Source: Bradyrhizobium sp. NP1 (lineage in GTDB: Bacteria > Pseudomonadota > Alphaproteobacteria > Rhizobiales > Xanthobacteraceae). Taken from it: a stretch of 64,000 bases of DNA. The notes below the pieces were generated by a model. That model saw only the letters and a list, made by a program, of their open reading frames with translations, made no database searches and had not been told where the DNA came from. The position numbers and the translations under genes are program-made. Positions 45,201 through 55,613 of the stretch are shown here, piece by piece (the first letter of the stretch is position 1; the number at the start of each line of letters is the position of its first letter). The stretch is taken from positions 4,876,001 through 4,940,000 of the forward strand of contig NZ_CP127385.1 of NCBI RefSeq assembly GCF_030378205.1. The letters are read 5' to 3'.

Positions 45201-45632
45201 CTATCTGGCACCCACGTCATCGTGGCGCTCGGCCGGCGCGCCGCCGCCCTGCTCCTTGGCGGCCTCGTAGTTCAGCTCGATCATGACCCCGTTGGGGTCG
45301 TTGACGAAGATCTGCCAGAGGTCGCCGCCCGGAACCTGCCGCGCATCGAACGGCATGCCTTTGGACTTGAGCCGCTGCTTCATGCCGTCAAAGCCCTGGC
45401 TGACGAAGGCCACGTGGTGGACAACGCCGGAATCGGGCTTTTGCGGCTCGTCGGTGGCGGAAATATCGACCAGATGCACGACAGCCTTGCCCTCGCTGTA
45501 CATCCAGGCGCCGGGAAAGGCGAAGTTCGGCCGGGCCCCCTTTTCGAGGCCCAAGACATCCTCATAGAACCGGACCGTGTCGGCGAGTTTCCGGGTCCGG
45601 ATGTTGAAATGATCGAGCACGCCTACGCTCAT
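45201..45632 (-). CDS. VOC family protein (glyoxalase/dioxygenase fold)
   Basis: About 143 aa with paired beta-alpha-beta-beta-beta modules. LDHFNIRTRKLADTVRFYEDVLGL gives the first metal His, VVHHVAFVSQGFDGMKQRLKSKG the second half, and VNDPNGVMIELNYE the final Glu ligand. Substrate unknown. I start at MSVGVLDHF; two ATGs within 21 bp upstream are possible. Same strand as mrp, 72 bp apart. Confidence 0.88.
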   Translation of the reverse strand: MSVGVLDHFNIRTRKLADTVRFYEDVLGLEKGARPNFAFPGAWMYSEGKAVVHLVDISATDEPQKPDSGVVHHVAFVSQGFDGMKQRLKSKGMPFDARQVPGGDLWQIFVNDPNGVMIELNYEAAKEQGGGAPAERHDDVGAR

Positions 45633-45835
45633 GCCCATCCGCTGCGCTCCCATTTTTGTGAAGTTTGTTCAGGCTCTTGGTGAAGATTGTCGAGGCCTCA
45701 TCCTAGCACAAAACCCGCCGCCGAACGAAGCCGTTGCCCTTCGCCCGCGAGGGTTTATGGTGCACTCCCTGCCCGCACAAGGCCAGCCGCCCGGCGCCGG
45801 CCGAACCCCAAGGTTGCAAAAACAAGGTAGCAGAC

Positions 45836-46705
45836 ATGGCCAAAGTCGCTTTTCTCGGTCTCGGCGTGATGGGTTTTCCCATGGCAGGACACCTCGTCAA
45901 GAAGGGTGGCCATGAGGTGACGGTCTATAACCGCACCGCCGCCAAGGCCAAGCAATGGGCCGACAAGTTCGGCGGCCGCACCGCGCCGACGCCGAAGGCT
46001 GCCGCCGAAGGCCAGGACTTCGTGATGTGCTGCGTCGGCAACGACAACGACCTGCGCGCCGTCACCATCGGCGCCGACGGCGCGTTTTCCGGCATGAAGA
46101 AGGGCGCGACCTTCGTCGACCACACCACCGCTTCCGCCGAGGTCGCGCGCGAGCTCGATGCGGCCGCGACCAAGGCCGGCTTCAAATTCGTCGACGCGCC
46201 GGTCTCCGGCGGACAGGCCGGCGCCGAGAACGGCGCGCTCACCGTGATGTGCGGCGGCACCGCGGACGCCTACAAGGGTGCCGAGCCTGTCATCGCGGCC
46301 TATGCGCGGATGTGCAAATTGCTGGGACCGGCGGGCAGCGGCCAGCTCACCAAGATGGTCAACCAGATCTGCATCGCGGGCCTCGTGCAGGGCCTTTCCG
46401 AAGGCATCCACTTCGCCAAGCAGTCGGGGCTCGACGTCGCCGCCGTGGTCGACACCATTTCCAAGGGCGCGGCGCAGTCCTGGCAGATGGAGAACCGCTA
46501 CAAGACCATGAACGAGGGCAAGTATGATTTCGGCTTTGCCGTCGAATGGATGCGCAAGGACCTCTCGATCTGCATCGCGGAAGCCCGCCGCAACGGCGCG
46601 AGGCTCCCGGTGACGGCGCTGGTCGATCAGTTCTACGCCGAGGTCGAGAAGATGGGCGGCAAGCGCTGGGACACTTCCAGCCTCCTGGCGCGGCTGGAGC
46701 GGTAG
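45836..46705 (+). CDS. Beta-hydroxyacid dehydrogenase (3-hydroxyisobutyrate dehydrogenase-like)
   Basis: 289 aa. N-terminal NAD(P) motif VAFLGLGVMGFPMAGHL, substrate motif FVDAPVSGGQAGAENGALTVM, and catalytic Lys in GQLTKMVNQICIAGLVQG, followed by the all-helical domain. Family members oxidise 3-hydroxyisobutyrate or reduce tartronate/succinic semialdehyde; the exact substrate is not determined. Start at MAKVAFLG; upstream frame not conserved. Divergent from the VOC gene. Confidence 0.9.
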   Translation: MAKVAFLGLGVMGFPMAGHLVKKGGHEVTVYNRTAAKAKQWADKFGGRTAPTPKAAAEGQDFVMCCVGNDNDLRAVTIGADGAFSGMKKGATFVDHTTASAEVARELDAAATKAGFKFVDAPVSGGQAGAENGALTVMCGGTADAYKGAEPVIAAYARMCKLLGPAGSGQLTKMVNQICIAGLVQGLSEGIHFAKQSGLDVAAVVDTISKGAAQSWQMENRYKTMNEGKYDFGFAVEWMRKDLSICIAEARRNGARLPVTALVDQFYAEVEKMGGKRWDTSSLLARLER

Positions 46706-46722
46706 CCCCGCCGGCGCCGAAC

Positions 46723-46738
46723 TTAACCTCCCGTTAAC
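46723..46738 (+). promoter_or_regulatory. Candidate CtrA-binding site
   Basis: TTAA-N7-TTAAC, exact consensus, 100 bp upstream of the membrane histidine kinase start and just after the dehydrogenase stop codon. Confidence 0.62.
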
Positions 46739-46837
46739 GAGATTTCTTAGCCATCTAAGGCAGCTCTTAAGGATTTCGGGCCAGAGATAGACAATGCAGT
46801 AAGTCCGCGCGTTCGCGGGCAGGATTTGTGTTGTTTG

Positions 46838-48436
<1,599 letters not shown>

Positions 48437-48499
48437 GAGAAGAAAAATCATCGCTTGCGATGCCTTGCGCAGGCGGACGAACGGGCCTCACTATCAGGA

Positions 48500-48697
48500 A
48501 TGAGCAAAGAAACGCCGTGCATCGCAGTCTGTATGATCGATCCCAAGACCGGCCTGTGCTTTGGTTGCGGGCGCACCCTTCCCGAGATCGCGCGCTGGCA
48601 TCGCATGGACAGCGCCGAGCGGCTCGCGGTGATGGCGCTATTGCCTGCGCGCATGGCGGAGGCCGGGCTCACATGCCCGGCCGCGAAGCCGGCCTGA
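48500..48697 (+). CDS. DUF1289 domain-containing protein
   Basis: 65 aa with the family's Cys pattern: [29 protein letters not shown] (four Cys, likely Fe-S or zinc). Start at MSKETPC. Located between the kinase and the protease gene, same strand. Confidence 0.9.
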   Translation: MSKETPCIAVCMIDPKTGLCFGCGRTLPEIARWHRMDSAERLAVMALLPARMAEAGLTCPAAKPA

Positions 48698-48725
48698 ACT
48701 TCGCTCTCGACCGCGGAGGCGCCGC

Positions 48726-49298
48726 ATGAGCCGTCTGCTCCTTGTGCTGCTGCTGCTCGCGGCCACGGCCGGCGCCGTCGTCGCCTATCGCGACCCCGAG
48801 CAGGTGGCGCGCGCCAGCGACAGCGTCTCGGACCTGTTGCGCCGGCGCGCCAAGGCGCCCACGCATGCGGTGCAGGTCGCCCGCGGCCCGGGCGGCGAAT
48901 TCGCCGTGCAGGCCAAGATCAACGGCGTCGCCACGGCAATGGTGGTGGATACGGGCGCCACCTCCGTCGTGCTGACCTACGAGACGGCCAAGGCCGCCGG
49001 CCTGCCGCTCGAGCTTCTGGAATATGACGTCGACGTGCAGACCGCGGGCGGCCACACCAAGGCGGCGCGGCTGACGCTCGACCGCCTGTCGATCGGCAAG
49101 CTCGTGGAGCGCTCGGTGCCGGCGCTGGTGGTGGCGCACGGGCAGATGAAGACCAACCTGCTCGGCATGAGCTTCCTGGATCGCCTGGAGAGCTGGGAGG
49201 TGCGGTCCGACACGCTGGTGCTGCGCGGCTTTCCGGAGCCCAAGATGCCGCGCAGGCTGTCACGCAGCGACCGCAGCCGCGGCACCGTGGCCAACTAG
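48726..49298 (+). CDS. TIGR02281-type clan AA aspartic protease, membrane-anchored
   Basis: 190 aa. N-terminal membrane segment (LLLVLLLLAATAGAVVAY), then a retropepsin fold with active site MVVDTGATSVVLT (about residues 78-90) and the flap/second strand NLLGMSFLDRLESWEV. Like retroviral proteases it must dimerise. Periplasmic; substrate unknown. Confidence 0.9.
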   Translation: MSRLLLVLLLLAATAGAVVAYRDPEQVARASDSVSDLLRRRAKAPTHAVQVARGPGGEFAVQAKINGVATAMVVDTGATSVVLTYETAKAAGLPLELLEYDVDVQTAGGHTKAARLTLDRLSIGKLVERSVPALVVAHGQMKTNLLGMSFLDRLESWEVRSDTLVLRGFPEPKMPRRLSRSDRSRGTVAN

Positions 49299-49317
49299 GG
49301 GACCCGCCTGCACCGCC

Positions 49318-50088
49318 CTAGCCGCGCAGCGCCGCCGCCTGCCGCCAGTGGGAAAACCGCCTCTCCATCTGCCGCACGCATTCGGTCAGCAGGACGCCGA
49401 GGGCCGCCAGCGCGATCACCACGACGAAGACATAGTTGGTGGCGAACTGGTTGCCGTAGTTCACCAGCATGAAGCCCATGCCCGAGATGCCCAGGAACAT
49501 CTGCGCGACGATCATGCCGATGATCGCCTGCCCGATACCGAGCCGCAGGCCGGACATGATGAAGGGGACGCTCGCCGGCAGGATGATCTTGCGCACCAGC
49601 TCGGACTCGCTCGCCCCGAACGAGCGAGCGGTCTCGATCAGGTCGTTGCTGACGTTCCTCACGCCGGTGTGGGTGCTGATCAGGATCGGGAAAACGCTGG
49701 TTCCGAACACGACCGCGATCTGCGCGGGAATGCCGAGGCCGAGCCAGACGATGATCAGCGGAATGAGCGCGATGCGCGGCACCACGTAAAGGGCGTTCAC
49801 GTAGATATCGAGCATGTATTCGACGGTGCGCGAGCGGCCCATCGCCAGGCCCAAGGGAACACCGACGAGGATCGCGGCCAGAAAGCCCGAGAACACCACG
49901 CCGAGGCTGACCAGCATCGCATAGGGCAGTTCGCCGTTTCCGATCACGACGAAGGCCGCCTGCGCGACCGCCAGCGGGGTCGACAGGAAGATCGGATTGA
50001 GCCGGCTTCCGACGACCTGCCAGATCGCGATGACCGCGATCAGCGACAGCGCCCGCAGCACCCAGCGGTTTGCGAAAAAAGCCTTCAT
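49318..50088 (-). CDS. ABC transporter permease, NitT/TauT type
   Basis: 256 aa, about six helices, with the EAA loop IETARSFGASESELVRKIILPASVPFIMSGLRLG. Inner-membrane part of an importer, overlapping the ATPase gene by 4 bp. Last gene of the five-gene IclR - amidohydrolase - ABC operon. Confidence 0.92.
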   Translation of the reverse strand: MKAFFANRWVLRALSLIAVIAIWQVVGSRLNPIFLSTPLAVAQAAFVVIGNGELPYAMLVSLGVVFSGFLAAILVGVPLGLAMGRSRTVEYMLDIYVNALYVVPRIALIPLIIVWLGLGIPAQIAVVFGTSVFPILISTHTGVRNVSNDLIETARSFGASESELVRKIILPASVPFIMSGLRLGIGQAIIGMIVAQMFLGISGMGFMLVNYGNQFATNYVFVVVIALAALGVLLTECVRQMERRFSHWRQAAALRG

Positions 50089-50879
50089 CGCGATCCAGCC
50101 CTGCCCTCGGCGGTATTGAAGATGTGCGCGCGAAGCCTGCGCCGCAGCTCGGAGAACCCCGGCTCGGCGCGCACGTCATAGGTCCAGCGCGGCCTCGGGA
50201 AGTCGACCTTGATGATTTCGCGCACGCCGGCGGGCTGGCCGCCCATCACGACGATGCGGTCGGAAAGATAGATCGCCTCGTCGATGTGATGGGTCACGAA
50301 CAGGACCGTCTTGCGGGTTTCCGCCACGATCTTCGACAGCTCGTCCCAGAGGAATTCGGCGGTCTGCGCATCGAGGCTGCCGAACGGCTCGTCCATCAGC
50401 AGGATGGCCGGATCGGTGGTCAGGGCGCGCGCGATGCCGACGCGCTGCTGCATGCCGCCGGACAGCTCATGCGGAAAGGCATGGCGATGCCTGCCGAGGC
50501 CGACCAGATTGACGAAGTGCTCGGCGCGCGCGCGGCGCGCGGCCTGCGGGACCTTGCGCATCTCGAGGCCGAACTCGACATTGCCGAGCACGTCCCGCCA
50601 CGGCAGCAGGTTGATCGCCTGGAACACCATGGCGCGCTCAGGCCCCGGCCCGCAGACCGCGGCGCCGTCGATCTCGATCGTGCCCGCATCGGCCTTGGTC
50701 AGGCCGGCGACGATGCGCAGGAACGTGGTCTTGCCCGAGCCGCTGGCGCCGACAATGGAGACAAATTCATTGTCGGCGATATCAAGGTCGACGCCCTTGA
50801 GGATGTCGACGCTGCGCGCGCCGTCCCGGTCCCTCACCAGGAAGCGCTTGCCGATGTCTTTTGCGACAAGTTGAACCAT
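50085..50879 (-). CDS. ABC transporter ATP-binding protein, NitT/TauT type
   Basis: 264 aa. Walker A GASGSGKTT, signature LSGGMQQRV, Walker B ILLMDEPFGSLD, H-loop FVTHHIDEA. The DSLG..QTAEFLWDELSKI region is typical of nitrate/sulfonate/taurine importers. Ten bp after the binding-protein gene. Confidence 0.94.
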   Translation of the reverse strand: MVQLVAKDIGKRFLVRDRDGARSVDILKGVDLDIADNEFVSIVGASGSGKTTFLRIVAGLTKADAGTIEIDGAAVCGPGPERAMVFQAINLLPWRDVLGNVEFGLEMRKVPQAARRARAEHFVNLVGLGRHRHAFPHELSGGMQQRVGIARALTTDPAILLMDEPFGSLDAQTAEFLWDELSKIVAETRKTVLFVTHHIDEAIYLSDRIVVMGGQPAGVREIIKVDFPRPRWTYDVRAEPGFSELRRRLRAHIFNTAEGRAGSR

Positions 50880-50889
50880 TATCTTCCGG

Positions 50890-51876
50890 TCACTTCCGTC
50901 CGAGCGCGGCCACGGCTTCCTTGACGAAGCGGTCGGTCGCCCATTTCTCGAAGGGAGCCTCGCGCTCGATCACCTTGAAGCGGACCATCTCCGTCACGGT
51001 ATGGTCGCCGGCCGTCTTGTTGAGCAGGTCGTCGTTCGGATCCCACACGCCCATGTTGCGCAGGATGTCGTAGGCGCTGCCGATGGTGGCTTCCGTCATC
51101 GGCTTGAGCCGTTCGGCCGCCAGCTTGACGAAGGCCTGCTTGTCGAGCGCCTCGCGCGTCGCCTGGAGATGCGCCTTGACGATCTCGGTCGCGAGCTTCG
51201 GATTGGCCTCGAGGAACGAGCGCCTGGCCCAGAACGCCTTGAAGATGAAGTCCTCGTTCTTGGCCGGGGGATCGATGATGTGGAATCCCTTATCCGCAAG
51301 CTCGAGCGCCTGCCCGACCTGGAAGGCGGCGGCCTGAATGCCGCCGGATATCAGCGCATTGCCGCGCCCTGCCCCACCGCCGACCGGCTGCCAGCGCACC
51401 TTGCCGGTGTCGACATTCGCCGCGCGCATCTGCATGACCGGCAGATAGTAGGTGGAATCCACCAGCGCGATCACGCCGACGGTCCTGCCTTCGAGCTCCT
51501 TCAGGCCCTTCACGTCGCCCGTCGCGGTCAGCACCAGATATGGACGGGCACCGGAGGCGAGCGCGAACACGACGATATCCTGCCCCTGCAGCACGGCAGC
51601 AAGCCCGGCGTTCAGCGTCGCGATTCCGACATCCGCCTGATCGGCAATGACGGCCTGAATGGCACGCACCGCGCCCGGCAGATAGGACACCTCGCTCGCA
51701 ATGCCGGTGTTCTGCTTCAGGAAATGATCGAAGGCGCGCACATCCGGCACGGTGAGGATGTCGGGTGTCGTGCCGTTGGCGACCCGAACCTTGTCGGGTC
51801 CGGCGGATGCCGGGCCCGACAAGACGGCAAGCGACATGACAGCCAGAACGGCTGTCCGGATCAGTCCACGGATCAT
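50890..51876 (-). CDS. ABC transporter substrate-binding protein, NitT/TauT type
   Basis: 328 aa with signal peptide (MIRGLIRTAVLAVMSLAVLSGPASA). Features DHFLKQNTGIASEVSYLPGAVRAIQAVIADQADVGIATLNA and LEGRTVGVIALVDSTYYLP of the NMT1 fold. Between the amidohydrolase and ATPase genes, so it probably captures the amidohydrolase substrate. Confidence 0.9.
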   Translation of the reverse strand: MIRGLIRTAVLAVMSLAVLSGPASAGPDKVRVANGTTPDILTVPDVRAFDHFLKQNTGIASEVSYLPGAVRAIQAVIADQADVGIATLNAGLAAVLQGQDIVVFALASGARPYLVLTATGDVKGLKELEGRTVGVIALVDSTYYLPVMQMRAANVDTGKVRWQPVGGGAGRGNALISGGIQAAAFQVGQALELADKGFHIIDPPAKNEDFIFKAFWARRSFLEANPKLATEIVKAHLQATREALDKQAFVKLAAERLKPMTEATIGSAYDILRNMGVWDPNDDLLNKTAGDHTVTEMVRFKVIEREAPFEKWATDRFVKEAVAALGRK

Positions 51877-51899
51877 CAGGGTCCCCCGTCCAACGTCTT

Positions 51900-53288
51900 T
51901 CACTGCGCGCGCAACGCCGCGCCGTCGATGTACTGCCCCCAGCCGGGCTCCCCGACCACGGCACCGTCACGCATGACGATGCGGCCGCGCGAGATGGTCA
52001 TCACCGGCCGCCCGGTAAAGGCGCGCCCGGCATAGGGCGACCAGCCGACCTTGGTCTGAATGCCGTCGTTGGAGAACGTGCCTTTGGCGCCGAGATCGAG
52101 CACCGCGAAGTCCGCGTCCGATCCGACCTGGATCGCCCCCTTCTTCGGATAGACGCCGATCAGCCGGGCGGGATTCTCGGCGAGCGTCCGCACCAGCGTT
52201 TGCAGGCTCAGGATTCCCTGGTCGACATAGGTGAGCAGCGCGGAGACGAAATGATCGAGCTGCGGGTTGCCGAACGGAATCCGCCAGGCGTCCTTCCAGC
52301 CCGGCTCGAGCTCTTCGCGCGTATGGGGCGCGTGGTCGCTGCCGAGAACATCGACAAAGCCGCGCTCGATATCGCGCAGGATGTTCATCCGCACCGCGTC
52401 GGGAAGGCCATACGGCGTGCACAGCGGCCCCATCCGCTTCATGTCCTCGGAGGTGTGCAGGACATATTTCGGATTGACCTCCATGGTGATCGGCAGGCCG
52501 TCCTGCTTGGCGCGCTGGATCAGCATGACGCCGGTCTCCGAGCGCAGGTGCAGGACGTGCAGGCGCGCGCGCGAGGCGCGGACCATCTCGATCAGCGTCG
52601 CCATCGCGGTGTGGTCGGAAACGCAGTTCTCGCCGAAATAGGCCTCGACGAAATCATCGGGCGTCGTGGTGCCCGCGTCCCATTTCTTCTTCGATTCGTG
52701 CGTGAAGATCTCCTGATTGGTCGGATGCACCGCGCAGAACGTGCCCTCCGAATTCGCGACCTTGAGCGTGTCGTAGAGCACGCCGTCGTCGCCGGTGAAC
52801 AGCTCCGGATCGTGCGGATAGCCGGACTTCGGATCGGTCACCATGAAGATCTTCACGCCGATCGCGCCGGCCTTCAGCATGCCGGGAATCTGGTCGAGCT
52901 TGGTCGCACCCGCATAGAGCGCATAGTCCACCATCGCCTTGGCACGGACGTCGTCGCGCTTCTGGATGTAGGCATCGGTGCGGTTGATCGCCGGCTTGTT
53001 GTTCGGCATGTCGACCACGGTGGTGATGCCGCCGGCGGCTGCAGCCCGCGTGCCGGTCGCGAAATCCTCCTTGTAGGTCAGACCGGGATCGCGGAAATGG
53101 ACGTGGGTGTCGATGAAGCCGGGCACCACGACCTTGCCGGAGACGTCGACCGTCTGGCGCGCCTTCGGCGTCCACTGCCCTGTCGAGATGAAAACGATCC
53201 GCCCGTCCTGCACGCCGACGGAGGCGTCGCAGAGCCCTTGCGGGGTCGCAACCTTCCCCCCTGCCAGAACGAGATCCAGATCAGCCAT
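51900..53288 (-). CDS. Cyclic amidohydrolase (dihydroorotase/allantoinase type)
   Basis: 462 aa. Metal-binding HVHFRDPG (about residue 61), the Lys in IGVKIFMV expected to be carboxylated, His in ..LHVLHLRS and CAVHP, and GSDHAPH with the catalytic Asp. The sequence is of the allantoinase/type I dihydroorotase group. With its own importer and IclR regulator, a catabolic ring-opening role (allantoin, hydantoin or related) is likelier than pyrimidine synthesis. Confidence 0.88.
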   Translation of the reverse strand: MADLDLVLAGGKVATPQGLCDASVGVQDGRIVFISTGQWTPKARQTVDVSGKVVVPGFIDTHVHFRDPGLTYKEDFATGTRAAAAGGITTVVDMPNNKPAINRTDAYIQKRDDVRAKAMVDYALYAGATKLDQIPGMLKAGAIGVKIFMVTDPKSGYPHDPELFTGDDGVLYDTLKVANSEGTFCAVHPTNQEIFTHESKKKWDAGTTTPDDFVEAYFGENCVSDHTAMATLIEMVRASRARLHVLHLRSETGVMLIQRAKQDGLPITMEVNPKYVLHTSEDMKRMGPLCTPYGLPDAVRMNILRDIERGFVDVLGSDHAPHTREELEPGWKDAWRIPFGNPQLDHFVSALLTYVDQGILSLQTLVRTLAENPARLIGVYPKKGAIQVGSDADFAVLDLGAKGTFSNDGIQTKVGWSPYAGRAFTGRPVMTISRGRIVMRDGAVVGEPGWGQYIDGAALRAQ

Positions 53289-53304
53289 GACTTACCCTTT
53301 CCTG

Positions 53305-54102
53305 CTACTTGTCTTGTTTGCTTGTCTTGTTGGGACGTGACGGCTGCACTGGCGCTTCAGGCGCCGAACGCCGGCCAAATTCCGCCGAGATTTTCTCGGC
53401 GCAGACCACCACCGCCGCGCCGAGCTGCGGCAGCTTCTTCGCCAGCCGCTGATCCGGTCCCCAGACGCCGACCCCGGCGATGACGCCGCCCACGCTGTTG
53501 AGGATCGGCGCGGCGACGCCCGCCACCTGATCGCGGAATTCGCCGCGATTGATCGCGTAGCCGCGCTTGCGGATCGCCTCGAACTCGCGACGAAGCGCAG
53601 CTTCCTCGTGAATGGTCGCCGATGTTCTCGGCCCGACGCGCCGCGCGATCTCCGCCTCGATGCCTGCCGGCTGGAAAGCCAGCATCGCCTTCCCGGTGCC
53701 GACGCAATGCGCCGGAACCCGGCTGCCCACGCGCGTCATCGCCTGGATCGCCTGATCGGACTCGATCTTGTCGACATAGACGACGTCCAGACCGTCGAGG
53801 ATCGCGAGGATCGCCGACTCACCGGTCGCATCGACCAGCGCCCGCATGTGCGGCGACGCGACCTGCCTGATGTCGACCCTCGACATCACGGCAGTGCCAA
53901 GCTCCCAGAGCTTGAGCGTCACCGCGTAGCTGCCCTCAGCGGTCTTGCGCACATAGCCGAGCGCTTCGAGCGTCGTGACCACACGATGCACGTTGCTCTT
54001 GGGCAGGCCGGTTTCGCGCGCGAGGTCGGAAACCCCGCGCGGCGCGCCGGCGGCGACCAGCGTCTCCAGGAGACGGAAGGCCTTGACTGAGGTCTGGTCC
54101 AT
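53305..54102 (-). CDS. IclR family transcriptional regulator
   Basis: 265 aa. N-terminal winged helix-turn-helix (RGVSDLARETGLPKSNVHRVVTTLEALGYV) and C-terminal ligand domain (SAILAILDGLDVVYVDKIES, VPAHCVGTGKAMLAF, GYAINRGEFRDQVAGVAAPI). First gene of the operon, 16 bp before the amidohydrolase, and probably autoregulated by the palindromes immediately upstream. Confidence 0.93.
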   Translation of the reverse strand: MDQTSVKAFRLLETLVAAGAPRGVSDLARETGLPKSNVHRVVTTLEALGYVRKTAEGSYAVTLKLWELGTAVMSRVDIRQVASPHMRALVDATGESAILAILDGLDVVYVDKIESDQAIQAMTRVGSRVPAHCVGTGKAMLAFQPAGIEAEIARRVGPRTSATIHEEAALRREFEAIRKRGYAINRGEFRDQVAGVAAPILNSVGGVIAGVGVWGPDQRLAKKLPQLGAAVVVCAEKISAEFGRRSAPEAPVQPSRPNKTSKQDK

Positions 54103-54103
54103 T

Positions 54104-54141
54104 GTTCCAATATTTAGAACGACTGTTCCAATATCTAATTC
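54104..54141 (-). promoter_or_regulatory. Two GTTCCAATAT half-operators upstream of the IclR gene
   Basis: Site 1, 54104-54120, gttccaatatttagaac, is a near-perfect palindrome; site 2, 54125-54141, gttccaatatctaattc, repeats its left half 21 bp on. The AT-rich spacing may also hold the -10. Position directly against the start codon suggests autorepression. Confidence 0.65.
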
Positions 54142-54415
54142 CGCAATCGCCTTCCGATGTCAACGCGCCGCGCCCGCCCGCCCGCGCTAGCGCGGATGCG
54201 TGCGCGCCTCGTCGCGGCTTCAGCCGCGCCGCGCAATCGATTGAAGTTGTTGGGCTGTTTCGGCGCGACCGCGATCAGGATGATGCGGAGGATCGACAGG
54301 CGATTTGCATCCGGCTGCGCCGATTGGTCACACGCGCCGGCGCGGCCGCGGGACGCAAAGCGGCAGATGCGGCCGTGCGGCGCGCAGACCGCCCGCGATC
54401 GCGTCGGACGACGGA
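54142..54415. other. Intergenic, nothing recognised
   Basis: Between the IclR promoter and the 3' end of dusA. No gene or repeat identified. Confidence 0.4.
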
Positions 54416-55465
54416 CTAGATTTCGAAATTGGCGAGCGGCTCTTCGATTCCGGCATGCGCAAGATCGCCCGCCGAAACCGGCGGCGAGTGCTGCACTCGG
54501 TCCACGAGCGCGATGGCATCCCGCAACACCTCGATGCCGGCGCCGGCCTTGACGCCGTACACGGAAAGATGGCGGCGAAAGGCGCGCGCACCGGGCACGC
54601 CGTGGAATGCGCCGACAAAATGCCGCGTGATCGTGTGCAGCCGCATGCCGCGCGCGAGCTCGCGCTCGATATAGGGCATCATGGCCTCGAACGCGCCGCC
54701 CACGTCGTCATGCGGCGCGTCTTCGCCGAAGATCTCGGGATCGACCGCAAGCAGCCGCCACGGTTCCTGATAGGCGGCACGCCCGAGCATGACGCCGTCG
54801 ACATGTGCGAGATGGCGCTTCGCCTCGTCGAGGCTCGCGATCCCGCCATTAATGATGACGGGCACGTCGCGAAGCGACTGCTTCAGCCGGTAGACCCGCG
54901 CGTAATCGAGCGGCGGGATGTCGCGGTTCTCCTTCGGCGACAGCCCGTTCAGCCACGCCTTTCGGGCATGCACGATCAGCGCGTCGCTGCCGGCGGCGAC
55001 CACCGCGCGCGCCAGCACATCGAGCGCCAATTCCGGATCCTGGTCGTCGATGCCGATCCGGCATTTCACCGTGACCGGAATTTTCACCGCGCGCTTCATC
55101 GCCGCGACGCAGGCCGCGACCAGATCCGGCTCGGCCATCAGGCAGGCGCCGAAGCGCCCATCCTTCACGCGATCCGAGGGGCAGCCGACATTGAGGTTGA
55201 TCTCGTCATAGCCGAAATCCTCGCCGATCGCGGCCGCGGCCGCGAGCTCACGCGGATCCGAGCCGCCGAGCTGAAGCGCGACCGGATGCTCGCTTTCGTC
55301 GAAGCCAAGCAGGCGCTTGCGGTCGCCATGGATGATGGCGCCGCTCGTCAGCATCTCCGTGTAGAGGCGCGCGCGCCGGGTCAAATGGCGGTGGAAGGCG
55401 CGGCAGCGCGTATCCGTCCAATCCATCATGGGCGCCACGGAAAAGCGATAGTCTTGATATTCCAA
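54416..55465 (-). CDS. dusA: tRNA dihydrouridine synthase A
   Basis: FMN enzyme reducing U20/U20a in tRNA. 349 aa with SVAPMMDWTDTRCR (the conserved N-terminal motif), catalytic Cys in NVGCPSDRV, VKCRIGIDD, HARKAWLNGLSPKENR and INGGIAS. The 5' end (near 55407-55440) is a well-known integration site for genomic islands, and an integrase gene starts 148 bp upstream on the other strand. Confidence 0.95.
   Translation of the reverse strand: MEYQDYRFSVAPMMDWTDTRCRAFHRHLTRRARLYTEMLTSGAIIHGDRKRLLGFDESEHPVALQLGGSDPRELAAAAAIGEDFGYDEINLNVGCPSDRVKDGRFGACLMAEPDLVAACVAAMKRAVKIPVTVKCRIGIDDQDPELALDVLARAVVAAGSDALIVHARKAWLNGLSPKENRDIPPLDYARVYRLKQSLRDVPVIINGGIASLDEAKRHLAHVDGVMLGRAAYQEPWRLLAVDPEIFGEDAPHDDVGGAFEAMMPYIERELARGMRLHTITRHFVGAFHGVPGARAFRRHLSVYGVKAGAGIEVLRDAIALVDRVQHSPPVSAGDLAHAGIEEPLANFEI
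55407..55440 (-). other. Probable attachment site region within the dusA 5' end
   Basis: The codons for MMDWTDTRCR form the stretch reported as core target of dusA-specific integrases. No second copy was found in the window, so the other end of the island would lie beyond 64000. Confidence 0.4.
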
Positions 55466-55613
55466 GCACTTACCCTATCATTACAATGGACTAGAGCGGG
55501 AACAAGTGCACACGTGTGCACTCCAAACTAGCCAAAATTGCACACGTTTGTACCGCATTTGATCTCCCGGTGCACACGTAGCGCACACGAAATCGGGGTG
55601 GAGTGCACACGCA

